NCBI RefSeq assembly: GCF_004335085.1
Contig: NZ_RQRS01000006.1
Span: 128,027-192,026, forward strand
Direction of reading: 5' to 3'
DNA length: 64,000 nt
From: Pedobacter nototheniae
GTDB taxonomy: Bacteria > Bacteroidota > Bacteroidia > Sphingobacteriales > Sphingobacteriaceae
Shown: one piece after another, positions 53,402 to 62,419 of the stretch
Position numbering within the stretch: position 1 is the first letter of the stretch
Layout of the letters: every line of letters starts with the position of its first letter
The notes under the pieces: model-generated
Told to the model about the DNA's origin: nothing
The model's database searches: none
The model's input: only the letters and a program-made list of their open reading frames with translations
Program-made: the position numbers and the translations under genes

Positions 53402-55141
53402 ATGGTTAAAAAACGCATTGCAATACTTGGTGGCGGTCCTAGCGGACTTTTCATGTTTAAAAGATTAATAGAATCTGGAAATAGAGATTACGAAATTGAG
53501 ATTTTCGAACGTAAAAATCATTTAGGTATGGGTATGCCTTACAGTGCAGAGGGCGCAAATGATGAGCACATAACGAATGTTTCTGATAACGAAATTCCAA
53601 CCATTTTCAATCACATTGCAGAATGGGTTAAGGTTGCTCCAGAGCCATTACTTAAGCGTTTTAATATTATTCCTGAAAAGTATAATGAATATAAAGTTTT
53701 GCCCCGTTTATTTTTTGGTGAATACCTTTCTGCACAGTTTGATTTATTGATAAAACAAGCTGATGAACGAGATATACCTGTCAAAATACACCTTAATTCC
53801 AATGTTTTGGATATTATTGATGTACCCAATGAAAATAAAGTAGAGATTATAATTGAGGATCAGAAAAATGCTTATTTTGATGTTGCCGTAATTTGCATTG
53901 GGCACAATTGGCCTAAAAAAAATGAAGGTAAAATTGCAGGATATTTTGATTCGCCATACCCACCTAAAAAACTTGCCTTAAAGTTAAATCACCCAGTAGG
54001 ACTAAAAGGTGCTTCATTAACTGCAATTGATGCCGTTAGAACTTTAGCCCGTCAAAACGGAAATTTTTACGAAGGGAGTGATGGAAAGTTATGCTTCGAT
54101 CTTGATCCTGATAGCGAAGGTTTTAAAATGATAATGCACTCCAGAAATGGGTTGCTGCCAGCCATTCGTTTCCATTTGGAAGATTCTCACTTAGGTAAAG
54201 ATGCCACATTAAGTAAGGCTGAAATTGCAGCGAGTATTGCAGATAACGATGGATTTCTTTCTTTAGATTATATATTCGACAAGAATTTTAAGGAAATGTT
54301 CATCACTAAAGAGCCTAGCTTTTACGAGCGGATTAAGGATATGAATATTGAAGCTTTTGTAGAGGCTATGATGAATTTAAGAGAGCGTGAAAATCCATTT
54401 GAACTATTTAAAAAGGAATATGTAGAGGCCGAACGATCGATTAAAAGAAAGGAATCTATTTATTGGAAGGAAATGCTCGCCGTATTAAGTTTTGCAATGA
54501 ATTACCCTGCAAAATACCTATCTGCAGAAGATATGCAGCGGCTTCAAAAAGTACTTATGCCGCTTATTTCTTTGGTTATTGCCTTTGTGCCGCAAAGTTC
54601 TTGTAGAGAATTAATGGCTTTAAATGATGCAGGATTACTTGATTTAGTTGCTGTTGGCGACGATAGTGAAGTAAAACCTGATACAAATGGTGGCGCAAAT
54701 TATATGTATACAAATGAATGTGAAGAAGAGGTAAACATACATTTTGATACTTTTGTAGATTGTGTTGGTCAGCCACATTTATCATTTGATGATTTTCCTT
54801 TTAAAGGATTAGTAGAAGGCAAAACCGTTAGTGCCGCACGTTTAAAATTTAGTGATGCAGCAAATGGCAAGTCCGAACTTGAAAAGGGAAATAAATTGGT
54901 AGAAAAAGAGGCAGACGAATATTACCTTAAAGTGCCTGGAATAACTATAAACGATACTTTTCAGGTGGTTGATAAAAACGGCGAAGCCAATAAACGCATT
55001 TATATTATGGCAGTGCCTTATATTGGAGGTTACAATCCAGATTATTCGGGTATCGATTTTTGCGAAGCAGCATCAGAAAGTATTATCGCATCTTTAGAAA
55101 TAAATTCGGCTACTGCTCTAAAACAAGAAATTAATCTTTAA
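53402..55141 (+). CDS. FAD/NAD(P)-binding protein (NAD_binding_9 type)
   Basis: 579 residues. The Rossmann motif IAILGGGPSGLFMFKRLIES at the N-terminus, then GMGMPYSAEGANDEHITNVSDNE, then VAVICIGHNWPKK match the FAD-NAD(P)-binding family (PF13454-like). The C-terminal GGYNPDYSGIDFCEAASE closes the dinucleotide domain. Activity unknown. Followed immediately by a strong hairpin terminator. Confidence 0.87.
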   Translation: MVKKRIAILGGGPSGLFMFKRLIESGNRDYEIEIFERKNHLGMGMPYSAEGANDEHITNVSDNEIPTIFNHIAEWVKVAPEPLLKRFNIIPEKYNEYKVLPRLFFGEYLSAQFDLLIKQADERDIPVKIHLNSNVLDIIDVPNENKVEIIIEDQKNAYFDVAVICIGHNWPKKNEGKIAGYFDSPYPPKKLALKLNHPVGLKGASLTAIDAVRTLARQNGNFYEGSDGKLCFDLDPDSEGFKMIMHSRNGLLPAIRFHLEDSHLGKDATLSKAEIAASIADNDGFLSLDYIFDKNFKEMFITKEPSFYERIKDMNIEAFVEAMMNLRERENPFELFKKEYVEAERSIKRKESIYWKEMLAVLSFAMNYPAKYLSAEDMQRLQKVLMPLISLVIAFVPQSSCRELMALNDAGLLDLVAVGDDSEVKPDTNGGANYMYTNECEEEVNIHFDTFVDCVGQPHLSFDDFPFKGLVEGKTVSAARLKFSDAANGKSELEKGNKLVEKEADEYYLKVPGITINDTFQVVDKNGEANKRIYIMAVPYIGGYNPDYSGIDFCEAASESIIASLEINSATALKQEINL

Positions 55142-55173
55142 TAATAAAAAGTCAGGTGGCTTTTTATTATTAA
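55138..55173 (+). terminator. Intrinsic terminator overlapping the stop codon
   Basis: TTAATAATAAAAAG pairs with CTTTTTATTATTAA around an 8-nt loop. The stem begins inside the stop codon of the FAD/NAD(P)-binding gene. Confidence 0.7.
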
Positions 55174-55210
55174 CTTATTGTGTAACTTTTTTAAAGTTGA
55201 AGCCAAATAT

Positions 55211-55220
55211 CAAACGTTTG
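55211..55220. promoter_or_regulatory. LacI-type palindrome CAAACGTTTG upstream of GH31
   Basis: CAAACGTTTG followed by CGC is the same 13-base stretch as before the PUL sigma factor (37029). It lies 101 nt upstream of the GH31 ATG. Probably the operator of a LacI-type regulator encoded elsewhere. Confidence 0.55.
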
Positions 55221-55277
55221 CGCTATGATTTAATGAGAGCAAATCTTTTATAATAATTAGATTAGCCTAACTCAACA

Positions 55278-55305
55278 AAATTCTCTAACTATTAATAGAG
55301 AATTT
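55278..55305 (+). promoter_or_regulatory. Leader hairpin 15 nt before the GH31 start codon
   Basis: AAATTCTCT pairs with AGAGAATTT around a 10-nt loop. It would sit in the 5' leader of the GH31 mRNA. Role unknown. Confidence 0.45.
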
Positions 55306-55320
55306 GCCAAAATCAGTATA

Positions 55321-58300
55321 ATGAAAATGTTTCTATCTTCTAACCAAAAAAAAGCAACGCTGCTTGCACTTACATTTCCTTTATTTTTTTCCTCATCGCC
55401 AATATTTGCAAACCAAAAAGTAAGCCCTGTAAAAACGGTTTACAAACAACCTCAAACGGTAATTGGAGCAAGGAAAATTAATTCTACAACAATTGAAGTT
55501 TTACTTTCAGATAATCAACGATTGACTTTAGATTTTTATGGAGATAATATCTTTAGACTTTTTCAGGATAATTCTGGAGGTTTTATTAGAGATCCCGAAG
55601 CCAAGCCTGATGCTAAAATTTTAGTTGAAAACCCTCGAAAACCAGTTTCGAAACTGAATGTAACGGATGAAAATAATCAGATTGTTATCTCTACAGGGAA
55701 AATAACGGTTCAAATAAATAAAAGTAACGCTTTGCTTAAGGTTATTAACCAAGCTACCAAAGCCGTGGTAGTAGAAGAAATAGAGCCAATCCGTTTCGAA
55801 AAGGGAAAAGTAACCCTTATCCTAAAAGAAAACCCTCAGGAATATTTTTATGGTGGAGGGGTTCAAAATGGGCGCTTCTCTCATAAAGGGAAAGCAATTG
55901 CTATAGAAAATCAAAACAGTTGGACGGATGGAGGAGTTGCCTCACCTACACCATACTATTGGTCTACAAATGGCTATGCAGTAATGTGGTATACTTTTGC
56001 AAAAGGTAATTATGATTTCGGGGCTAAAGAAAAAGGGCTGGTTAAATTATCTCATGATTCTAATTATTTAGATGCCTTTTTTATGGTAAATGATGACGCA
56101 GTACCTCTTTTAAATGATTTTTATCAGCTAACAGGCAACCCTATATTATTGCCGAAATTTGGTTTTTATCAAGGACATTTAAATGCTTACAACCGCGATT
56201 TTTGGAAGGAAGATGAAAAAGGTATTTTGTTTGAAGATGGAAAGCGATATAAAGAAAGCCAAAAGGATAACGGAGGAATTAAAGAATCGCTTAATGGCGA
56301 AAAAAATAATTACCAGTTTTCCGCCCGTGCCGTAATTGATAGATATAAAAAAAATGATATGCCTTTGGGCTGGATACTTCCAAATGATGGTTATGGTGCA
56401 GGTTACGGCCAAACAGAAACTTTAGATGGTAATATTCAAAACCTTAAAAGTTTAGGTGATTACGCCCGTAAAAACGGTGTAGAAATAGGTTTGTGGACAC
56501 AGTCTGATCTTCATCCAAAATCATCAATAAGTGCATTATTACAACGTGATATTATTAAAGAGGTTAGAGATGCGGGTGTTCGGGTGCTTAAAACCGATGT
56601 TGCGTGGGTAGGAGCGGGTTACTCATTTGGACTTAATGGCGTTGCGGATGCTGCTCAAATTATGCCTTATTATGGCAATACAAGCAGGCCATTTATTATC
56701 TCTTTGGATGGTTGGGCAGGTACACAGCGTTATGCAAGTGTTTGGTCTGGAGATCAAACCGGTGGCGTTTGGGAATATATTCGCTTTCATATTCCTACTT
56801 ATATTGGTTCAGGCTTATCCGGTCAGCCGAATATTACTTCGGATATGGATGGGATTTTTGGCGGTAAAAACTTAGCCATTAATACTAGAGATTTCCAATG
56901 GAAAACATTTACGCCAATGGAATTAAATATGGATGGATGGGGCGCCAATGAAAAATATCCTCACGCATTAGGCGAGCCTGTTGCCTCAATTAATCGTAAT
57001 TATTTAAAGCTAAAAGCAGAGCTGATTCCTTATACCTATAGCATTGCAAAAGAAGCTGTAACCGGCTTGCCGATGATAAGAGCGATGTTTTTGGAGTATC
57101 CAAATGCTTATACAAACGGAACAGCAACACAGTACCAATATTTGTACGGACCTTATTTTTTAGTTGCGCCAATTTATCAGGAAACAAAAACTGATAATAA
57201 AGGTAACGATGTACGTAATGGAATTTACTTGCCAGAAGGCGTTTGGATTGATTATTTTACAGGAGAAAAATATACAGGAAACTGCATATTAAATAGTTTC
57301 GATGCACCGTTATGGAAATTGCCGGTATTTGTGAAAGCGGGAGCCATTATTCCAATGGCAAATCCAAATAATAACGTAGCAGAGATTAATAAAGGCATCC
57401 GGAAGTATGAACTTTACCCTGCAGGAAAAAGTTCGTTTACAGAATATGATGATGATGGCAGCACAGAGGCTTATAAATTAGGTAAAGGCGTTTCTACATG
57501 GATTGAATCTAATCTTGATAAAAATGAAGCCACCGTAATTATTCATCAAGCCAAAGGTGACTTTGATGGCTTCGTAAAAGAGAAGGCAACCGAATTTGTT
57601 TTTAATGTTACCGAAAAACCAAAGCGATTAACAGCAAAGATTGGGAATTCAAAAATTAAATTAGTAGAGGTAAATTCAAAAGAAGATTTCTTGAAAAATG
57701 AGAATGTATATTTCTATGAAGAGGCACCCAACTTAAACAAATTTGCAACAAAGGGCAGTGATTTTGAAAAGATTGCTATAATTAAAAACCCTCAGGTTTT
57801 AGTAAAACTAGCCTCTACAGATATTACTGCTAACGAAATAACTGTTGGTATAGATGGCTTTAAATTTGCCCCAACTGATAAGCATAGAATTTCTTCTGGC
57901 AAATTAACGCCCCCACTTAATGCAGTTATTTCTGATAAAAATACAGAAGCTTATACCCTTAAACCTAGCTGGAGCAAGGTAGAGCATGCTGATTTTTACG
58001 AAATAGATTTTAATGGCATGCATTACACAACCATTAAAGATACCACTCTTTTATTTGAAGGATTAACAGCAGAAACAGTTTATTCATTTAAACTACGTGC
58101 CGTAAATAAAGATGGCTATTCTGATTGGACAGAAGTTAAAGCCAAAACAAAGGCTAATCCTCTTGAATTTGCAATTCAGGGTATTGTTGCCGAAACAACT
58201 GCCGAAAATCAGGAAGGTTCTGAAATTGATAAGCTTTTTGATTTTGATGAAGGCAACATGTGGCACACAAAATGGGGCACTAAAGCGGTTCCTTTTGATA

Positions 58301-59181
58301 TGGTTATTGATTTAAAATCTATTAATCAACTCGAAAAATTCCAGTATTTACCACGCACAGGTAGAGGGAATGGAATTTTACTTAAGGGTAAAGTGTTTTA
58401 CGGCAATAATAAAGAAAACTGGACAGAGGCAGGCTCATTTGAATGGAAAAATACCGGCGATGTTAAAACATTCAATTTTGATAACCATCCAACTGCCCGC
58501 TATGTAAAATTGGTAATTACCGATGGCGTTGGTGGCTTTGGTTCAGGTCGTGAATTATACATATTTAAGGTTCCTGGTACTGAAAGTTATCTTCCGGGCG
58601 ATATTAATAATGACCATTTAATTGATAAGAACGATTTAACTTCTTACACCAATTATACCGGTTTAAGAAAAGGTGATGCAGATTTTGAGGGTTATATCAG
58701 CAATGGCGACATTAATAAAAATAACCTGATTGATGCCTATGATATTTCAGTGGTGGCAACACAATTGGATGGTGGAGTAAGCCAGGAGAAAATTGATAAA
58801 GTAGCTGGTAAAATTGAAATTAGTACTGCAAAACAGGCTTACAATAAGGATGAAATTGTAGAAATTAAGGTGAAAGGAATTAACCTTAAATCTGTTAATG
58901 CATTAAGTTTCGCTTTGCCTTACAACCCCCAGGATTACGATTTTGTAAGTGTAAAAGCTTTAAACATAAAGCAAATGGATAACCTAACAAATGATAGATT
59001 GCATACCAATGGCGATAAAGTATTATACCCAACTTTTGTAAACCTAGGTACGCAGGAAGCTTTATCGGGAAATACAGATTTATTTATTTTGAAATTAAAA
59101 GCTAAGCGTAAGGTTAAATTTGAACTTAAAACACAGAATGGATTTTTAGTAGATAAAGATCTTAATTCAGTTCAGTTTTAA
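55321..59181 (+). CDS. GH31 glycosidase with FN3, F5/8C, dockerin-like and cohesin-like modules
   Basis: 1286 residues; signal to about residue 30. N-terminal beta-sandwich and GH31 barrel: FYGGGVQNGRFSHKGK, GLWTQSDLHPKSSI, nucleophile candidate Asp426 (VLKTDVAW) and acid/base candidate Asp478 (SVWSGDQTGG), 52 apart. Then FN3 (~865-940), F5/8-type-C/CBM32-like (~945-1085), a dockerin type I-like pair of Ca-loops (GDINNDHLIDKNDL and GDINKNNLIDAYD, ~1093-1153) and a cohesin-like beta-sandwich (~1163-1286). This layout resembles alpha-N-acetylgalactosaminidase-type GH31 enzymes (inference). Activity to be tested. Confidence 0.87.
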   Translation: MKMFLSSNQKKATLLALTFPLFFSSSPIFANQKVSPVKTVYKQPQTVIGARKINSTTIEVLLSDNQRLTLDFYGDNIFRLFQDNSGGFIRDPEAKPDAKILVENPRKPVSKLNVTDENNQIVISTGKITVQINKSNALLKVINQATKAVVVEEIEPIRFEKGKVTLILKENPQEYFYGGGVQNGRFSHKGKAIAIENQNSWTDGGVASPTPYYWSTNGYAVMWYTFAKGNYDFGAKEKGLVKLSHDSNYLDAFFMVNDDAVPLLNDFYQLTGNPILLPKFGFYQGHLNAYNRDFWKEDEKGILFEDGKRYKESQKDNGGIKESLNGEKNNYQFSARAVIDRYKKNDMPLGWILPNDGYGAGYGQTETLDGNIQNLKSLGDYARKNGVEIGLWTQSDLHPKSSISALLQRDIIKEVRDAGVRVLKTDVAWVGAGYSFGLNGVADAAQIMPYYGNTSRPFIISLDGWAGTQRYASVWSGDQTGGVWEYIRFHIPTYIGSGLSGQPNITSDMDGIFGGKNLAINTRDFQWKTFTPMELNMDGWGANEKYPHALGEPVASINRNYLKLKAELIPYTYSIAKEAVTGLPMIRAMFLEYPNAYTNGTATQYQYLYGPYFLVAPIYQETKTDNKGNDVRNGIYLPEGVWIDYFTGEKYTGNCILNSFDAPLWKLPVFVKAGAIIPMANPNNNVAEINKGIRKYELYPAGKSSFTEYDDDGSTEAYKLGKGVSTWIESNLDKNEATVIIHQAKGDFDGFVKEKATEFVFNVTEKPKRLTAKIGNSKIKLVEVNSKEDFLKNENVYFYEEAPNLNKFATKGSDFEKIAIIKNPQVLVKLASTDITANEITVGIDGFKFAPTDKHRISSGKLTPPLNAVISDKNTEAYTLKPSWSKVEHADFYEIDFNGMHYTTIKDTTLLFEGLTAETVYSFKLRAVNKDGYSDWTEVKAKTKANPLEFAIQGIVAETTAENQEGSEIDKLFDFDEGNMWHTKWGTKAVPFDMVIDLKSINQLEKFQYLPRTGRGNGILLKGKVFYGNNKENWTEAGSFEWKNTGDVKTFNFDNHPTARYVKLVITDGVGGFGSGRELYIFKVPGTESYLPGDINNDHLIDKNDLTSYTNYTGLRKGDADFEGYISNGDINKNNLIDAYDISVVATQLDGGVSQEKIDKVAGKIEISTAKQAYNKDEIVEIKVKGINLKSVNALSFALPYNPQDYDFVSVKALNIKQMDNLTNDRLHTNGDKVLYPTFVNLGTQEALSGNTDLFILKLKAKRKVKFELKTQNGFLVDKDLNSVQF

Positions 59182-59246
59182 TAAACTACAACAATAAATG
59201 CTGATCTATTAGTTTTTATTAAGATCAACAAAAAATATTTAATTCT

Positions 59247-59286
59247 AATTAAGGCTGCTGGTGGTTACCAGTGGCCTTTTTAATTT
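59247..59286 (+). terminator. Intrinsic terminator of the GH31 gene
   Basis: AATTAAGGC-tg-CTGGT pairs with ACCAG-tg-GCCTTTTTAATT around GGTT, followed by T-rich DNA. Confidence 0.8.
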
Positions 59287-59351
59287 ATTTTTTCTTTTTT
59301 GTAGGGTAATCACTTTTGTGCGTGTCTAGCTTTTATAAGATTAGACAAAAC

Positions 59352-60266
59352 ATGAAAATATTACATTATCTATTTATTATTAGCTTACTTTTTATCAGTT
59401 CTCATTTATCAGCGCAGAGTGTGTTTTCAGGGCAAATAAAGGCCGAATACATTCCTTTTTCAAACTATGTAAGACCGATCGATAGTCTTAAAACCGGCTC
59501 CACAAGTGATTTCAAAAGAATTCAAGCCACTTTTAATATTCCAATTTCTACAAAAGTAGATGAGCAAGGCAGACCAAAAGTATGGGCTATTGCAATGGAA
59601 GGATCTTACGCAAAAATGAATAACAGAAATTATGAAGACGCGATATTTCCTACACAATTATTAAATGCCCAAATCGGTCTAATTCATTCAAGGCCAATTG
59701 GCAAAACTTGGTCTATTATGGCAATGGCTTCCATTGGTGTTTATACTGATATGGAAAAAATTTCATCAAAAGATTTTTTGGCGCAAGGAGGTGTTTTATT
59801 TATCAAACATTTTAAACCCAATTTAGCATTTGGTTTTGGTCCAATATTAACCAATACCTTTGGTGTGCCAATGGTTTTACCTGGCCTTTATTTTGATTGG
59901 ACAACACAAGGAAGGTATAAATTGCACATAAATTTTCCGCAAGGTGTTGAGTTCGGTGCTAAATTAAATAATGCAATAGAGCTTAAAGCTGTTGTAGAAC
60001 TTAGTGGCATGACGGCCGAAGTTAATCGAAATAACAATTCTATGCTTTTGGGTTATCAGCAAATCATCGCTGGCCTACGCCCCGAATTTAAACTTAGTAA
60101 GTCCTTAACACTTCAATTAACTGGAGGCACAACACTTACCCGTTCTTTTTCGGTAAGTAGCCGCAGACTAAAAGATTTCTTTAAAATGAAGGATGAAGCC
60201 GATCCACGTTTTACAACAACTGCTTATGGAGCGGCAACATTAAAATGGAATTTTACTAAACATTAA
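59352..60266 (+). CDS. Outer-membrane barrel protein, DUF6268-like
   Basis: The ATG at 59352 gives 304 residues; a GTG at 59316 is upstream and less likely. Signal MKILHYLFIISLLFISSHLSAQ. Alternating strands (KVWAIAMEGSYAKM, PNLAFGFGPILTN, LPGLYFDWTTQGRYKLHINFPQGVEFG, LTLQLTGGTTLTRSF) fit an outer-membrane beta-barrel, and the pattern resembles DUF6268. Function unknown. Confidence 0.75.
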   Translation: MKILHYLFIISLLFISSHLSAQSVFSGQIKAEYIPFSNYVRPIDSLKTGSTSDFKRIQATFNIPISTKVDEQGRPKVWAIAMEGSYAKMNNRNYEDAIFPTQLLNAQIGLIHSRPIGKTWSIMAMASIGVYTDMEKISSKDFLAQGGVLFIKHFKPNLAFGFGPILTNTFGVPMVLPGLYFDWTTQGRYKLHINFPQGVEFGAKLNNAIELKAVVELSGMTAEVNRNNNSMLLGYQQIIAGLRPEFKLSKSLTLQLTGGTTLTRSFSVSSRRLKDFFKMKDEADPRFTTTAYGAATLKWNFTKH

Positions 60267-60439
60267 CTATTTCCATCATTTAAATTAGGATTGAAAACCC
60301 ATTTTTATTGCTTTAAACTATCAATAAGTCACTTTTTATATAATAAATGCTTAATGTTTGGTTACCGTCATATGTATGCGCCGAATAAAATTTGGAAAGC
60401 ATTAACCTTAACTTTGCATCAGCAATTTAAATAAGAACA

Positions 60440-61444
60440 ATGACTGGCAAAAGCTTAAAAGATATATCATACTCTCTCCTTGATTTGGCAACCGTATTGG
60501 ATGGAAAAACCCCTGCAGATACATTTGTAAACAGTTTAGAATTAGCCAAAGCGGCAGAAACACTTGGATATACAAGATATTGGTTTGCCGAGCATCATAA
60601 TATGGTTGGCGTTGCAAGTTCTGCTACGGCAATTCTAATTGGTTATGTTGCTGGCGGTACAAAAACCATTAGGGTAGGTTCGGGTGGTATTATGTTGCCA
60701 AACCATGCACCCCTGGTAGTTGCAGAGCAATTTGGAACGTTGGCTTCTTTATATCCAAACCGTATTGATTTAGGTTTAGGCAGGGCGCCAGGTACCGATC
60801 AGGTAACGGCTATGGCAATTAGAGGAGAAAACTTTAATGCAGTACACAGTTTTCCACGAGATATACAGCGGTTGCAGCAGTTTTTTGATGCCGGTAATCA
60901 ACACAGCAATTTAAGGGCAATTCCTGGAGAGGGCTTAGATATTCCAATCTGGATTTTAGGAAGCAGTACCGATAGTGCCAAACTTGCCGCTTTAATGGGT
61001 TTACCATATGCTTTTGCAAGTCATTTTGCACCAACTCATTTTGCCGAGGCCGTTAACATTTATCGCACAAATTTTAAACCATCGCAATATTTACAAGCAC
61101 CTTATGTAATTGCCTGTGTAAATGTGGTTGCTGCCGATACCACCGTAGAAGCAGAGCGATTAACCACATCGCTAAAACAATTCTTTATGGGCGTAGTAAC
61201 TGGAAAACGCGAACGCTTAAAACCACCCGTTGATAATATGTACAATATTTGGAATGAATATGAAGAAGAAGCCGTTGAACAAATGCTAGCCTATTCTTTT
61301 GTTGGCGATAAAGCGTTGATTAAAGAAAAAATCTCCTTATTTATCAACCAATTTGGTGTCGACGAAATTATGGCAACTTCACATATTTATGATCATCAGG
61401 CAAAACTTTATTCTAATAAACTACTAGCAGAAGTATTTGCATAG
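60440..61444 (+). CDS. LLM-class (luciferase-like) flavin-dependent oxidoreductase
   Basis: 334 residues. LAKAAETLGYTRYWFAEHHNM, RVGSGGIMLPNHAPLVVAEQFGTLASLYPNRIDLGLGRAPGTD are the hallmark of the family-B luciferase-like monooxygenases. Uses FMNH2 and O2; substrate unknown. A -7 box TAACTTTG (60409-60416) fits. It is followed 28 nt later by an AraC regulator, which may control it. Confidence 0.93.
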   Translation: MTGKSLKDISYSLLDLATVLDGKTPADTFVNSLELAKAAETLGYTRYWFAEHHNMVGVASSATAILIGYVAGGTKTIRVGSGGIMLPNHAPLVVAEQFGTLASLYPNRIDLGLGRAPGTDQVTAMAIRGENFNAVHSFPRDIQRLQQFFDAGNQHSNLRAIPGEGLDIPIWILGSSTDSAKLAALMGLPYAFASHFAPTHFAEAVNIYRTNFKPSQYLQAPYVIACVNVVAADTTVEAERLTTSLKQFFMGVVTGKRERLKPPVDNMYNIWNEYEEEAVEQMLAYSFVGDKALIKEKISLFINQFGVDEIMATSHIYDHQAKLYSNKLLAEVFA

Positions 61445-61472
61445 AGTATAAAGGATTTTGTATTTTTCAGCA

Positions 61473-62321
61473 GTGAAAGCAAAAGCCAATATACCCGTAC
61501 TTGGAATCAACGAATTTCAGGTGGATCAGGAAGCTGATAACAGTTTTCAGTACCATCAAATTGTTGGCGCAAGGCACATTGAGAAACCACATATACATGA
61601 TTTTTTTCTTTTCCTTTTATTTAAGGACGGAAGCGGCGTGCATACTGTTGATTTTGAAGCATACGAGGTAAAACCAAAACAATTGCATCTGCTATTTCCA
61701 GGGCAGGTGCACTCCTGGCAATTAGGCCCAAGTACCAATGCCGTTCAGGTAATGGTGCACAGGCGGGTTTTTGAAACTTTTGCAAGTGCATTAAAGCACG
61801 ATTTTGTGCACTATCAAAAACATCCCGTTTTAAATTTAAGTGTAGAAACCTTTCAGCAATTGCTACACGAGTTTCACTCCATAAAATCAGAACTTAATAA
61901 AAAGCCCGTTTACTTGGATATTATAAATTCGAGGTGTAAAATTATTGCCCAGATGGCGAGCCGTGAGGCAGAAGAAAAGTTTGAGGATTTAAAAGTTTAT
62001 CATACCAAGCCTATCCTAATCGATTACCTTTCGCTAATTGATTTAAATTATAAAGAAGAGCGATCTGTTGCTTTTTATGCCGAAAAGCTAAATATAACAG
62101 CCAATTACCTTAATATTTTGGTTCAAAAACATTTCAATACTTCCGCTACTTCATTAATACATAATAGGCTAGCATTGGAGGCAAAAAGATTATTACTTAC
62201 CTCAAACGGTAGCATTAAGGAAATTGCCTATACACTGGGCTTTTATGATTTGGCCTATTTCTCTAAATTTTTTAAACTTCAAACTGGCGTAAGCCCACGC
62301 AAATTTAGGATGCCATTGTAA
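61473..62321 (+). CDS. AraC-family transcriptional regulator
   Basis: The GTG at 61473 gives 282 residues; a TTG at 61458 is possible. The N-terminal cupin-like sensor (ARHIEKPHIHDFFLFLLFKDGSGVHTVDF, LHLLFPGQVHSWQL) and C-terminal helix-turn-helices (SVAFYAEKLNITANYLNILVQKHFNTSATSLI, SIKEIAYTLGFYDLAYFSKFFKLQTGVSP) are clear. It sits 28 nt after the flavin oxidoreductase. Confidence 0.92.
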   Translation: MKAKANIPVLGINEFQVDQEADNSFQYHQIVGARHIEKPHIHDFFLFLLFKDGSGVHTVDFEAYEVKPKQLHLLFPGQVHSWQLGPSTNAVQVMVHRRVFETFASALKHDFVHYQKHPVLNLSVETFQQLLHEFHSIKSELNKKPVYLDIINSRCKIIAQMASREAEEKFEDLKVYHTKPILIDYLSLIDLNYKEERSVAFYAEKLNITANYLNILVQKHFNTSATSLIHNRLALEAKRLLLTSNGSIKEIAYTLGFYDLAYFSKFFKLQTGVSPRKFRMPL

Positions 62322-62419
62322 ATAATTATTTCGTTTGTTATAAATGGTACAAGTTATGGCATGATTTATACTATCGGTTTGCGGTTTCGACTATTAAATT
62401 TGTATAAAAAGTATAAGTT

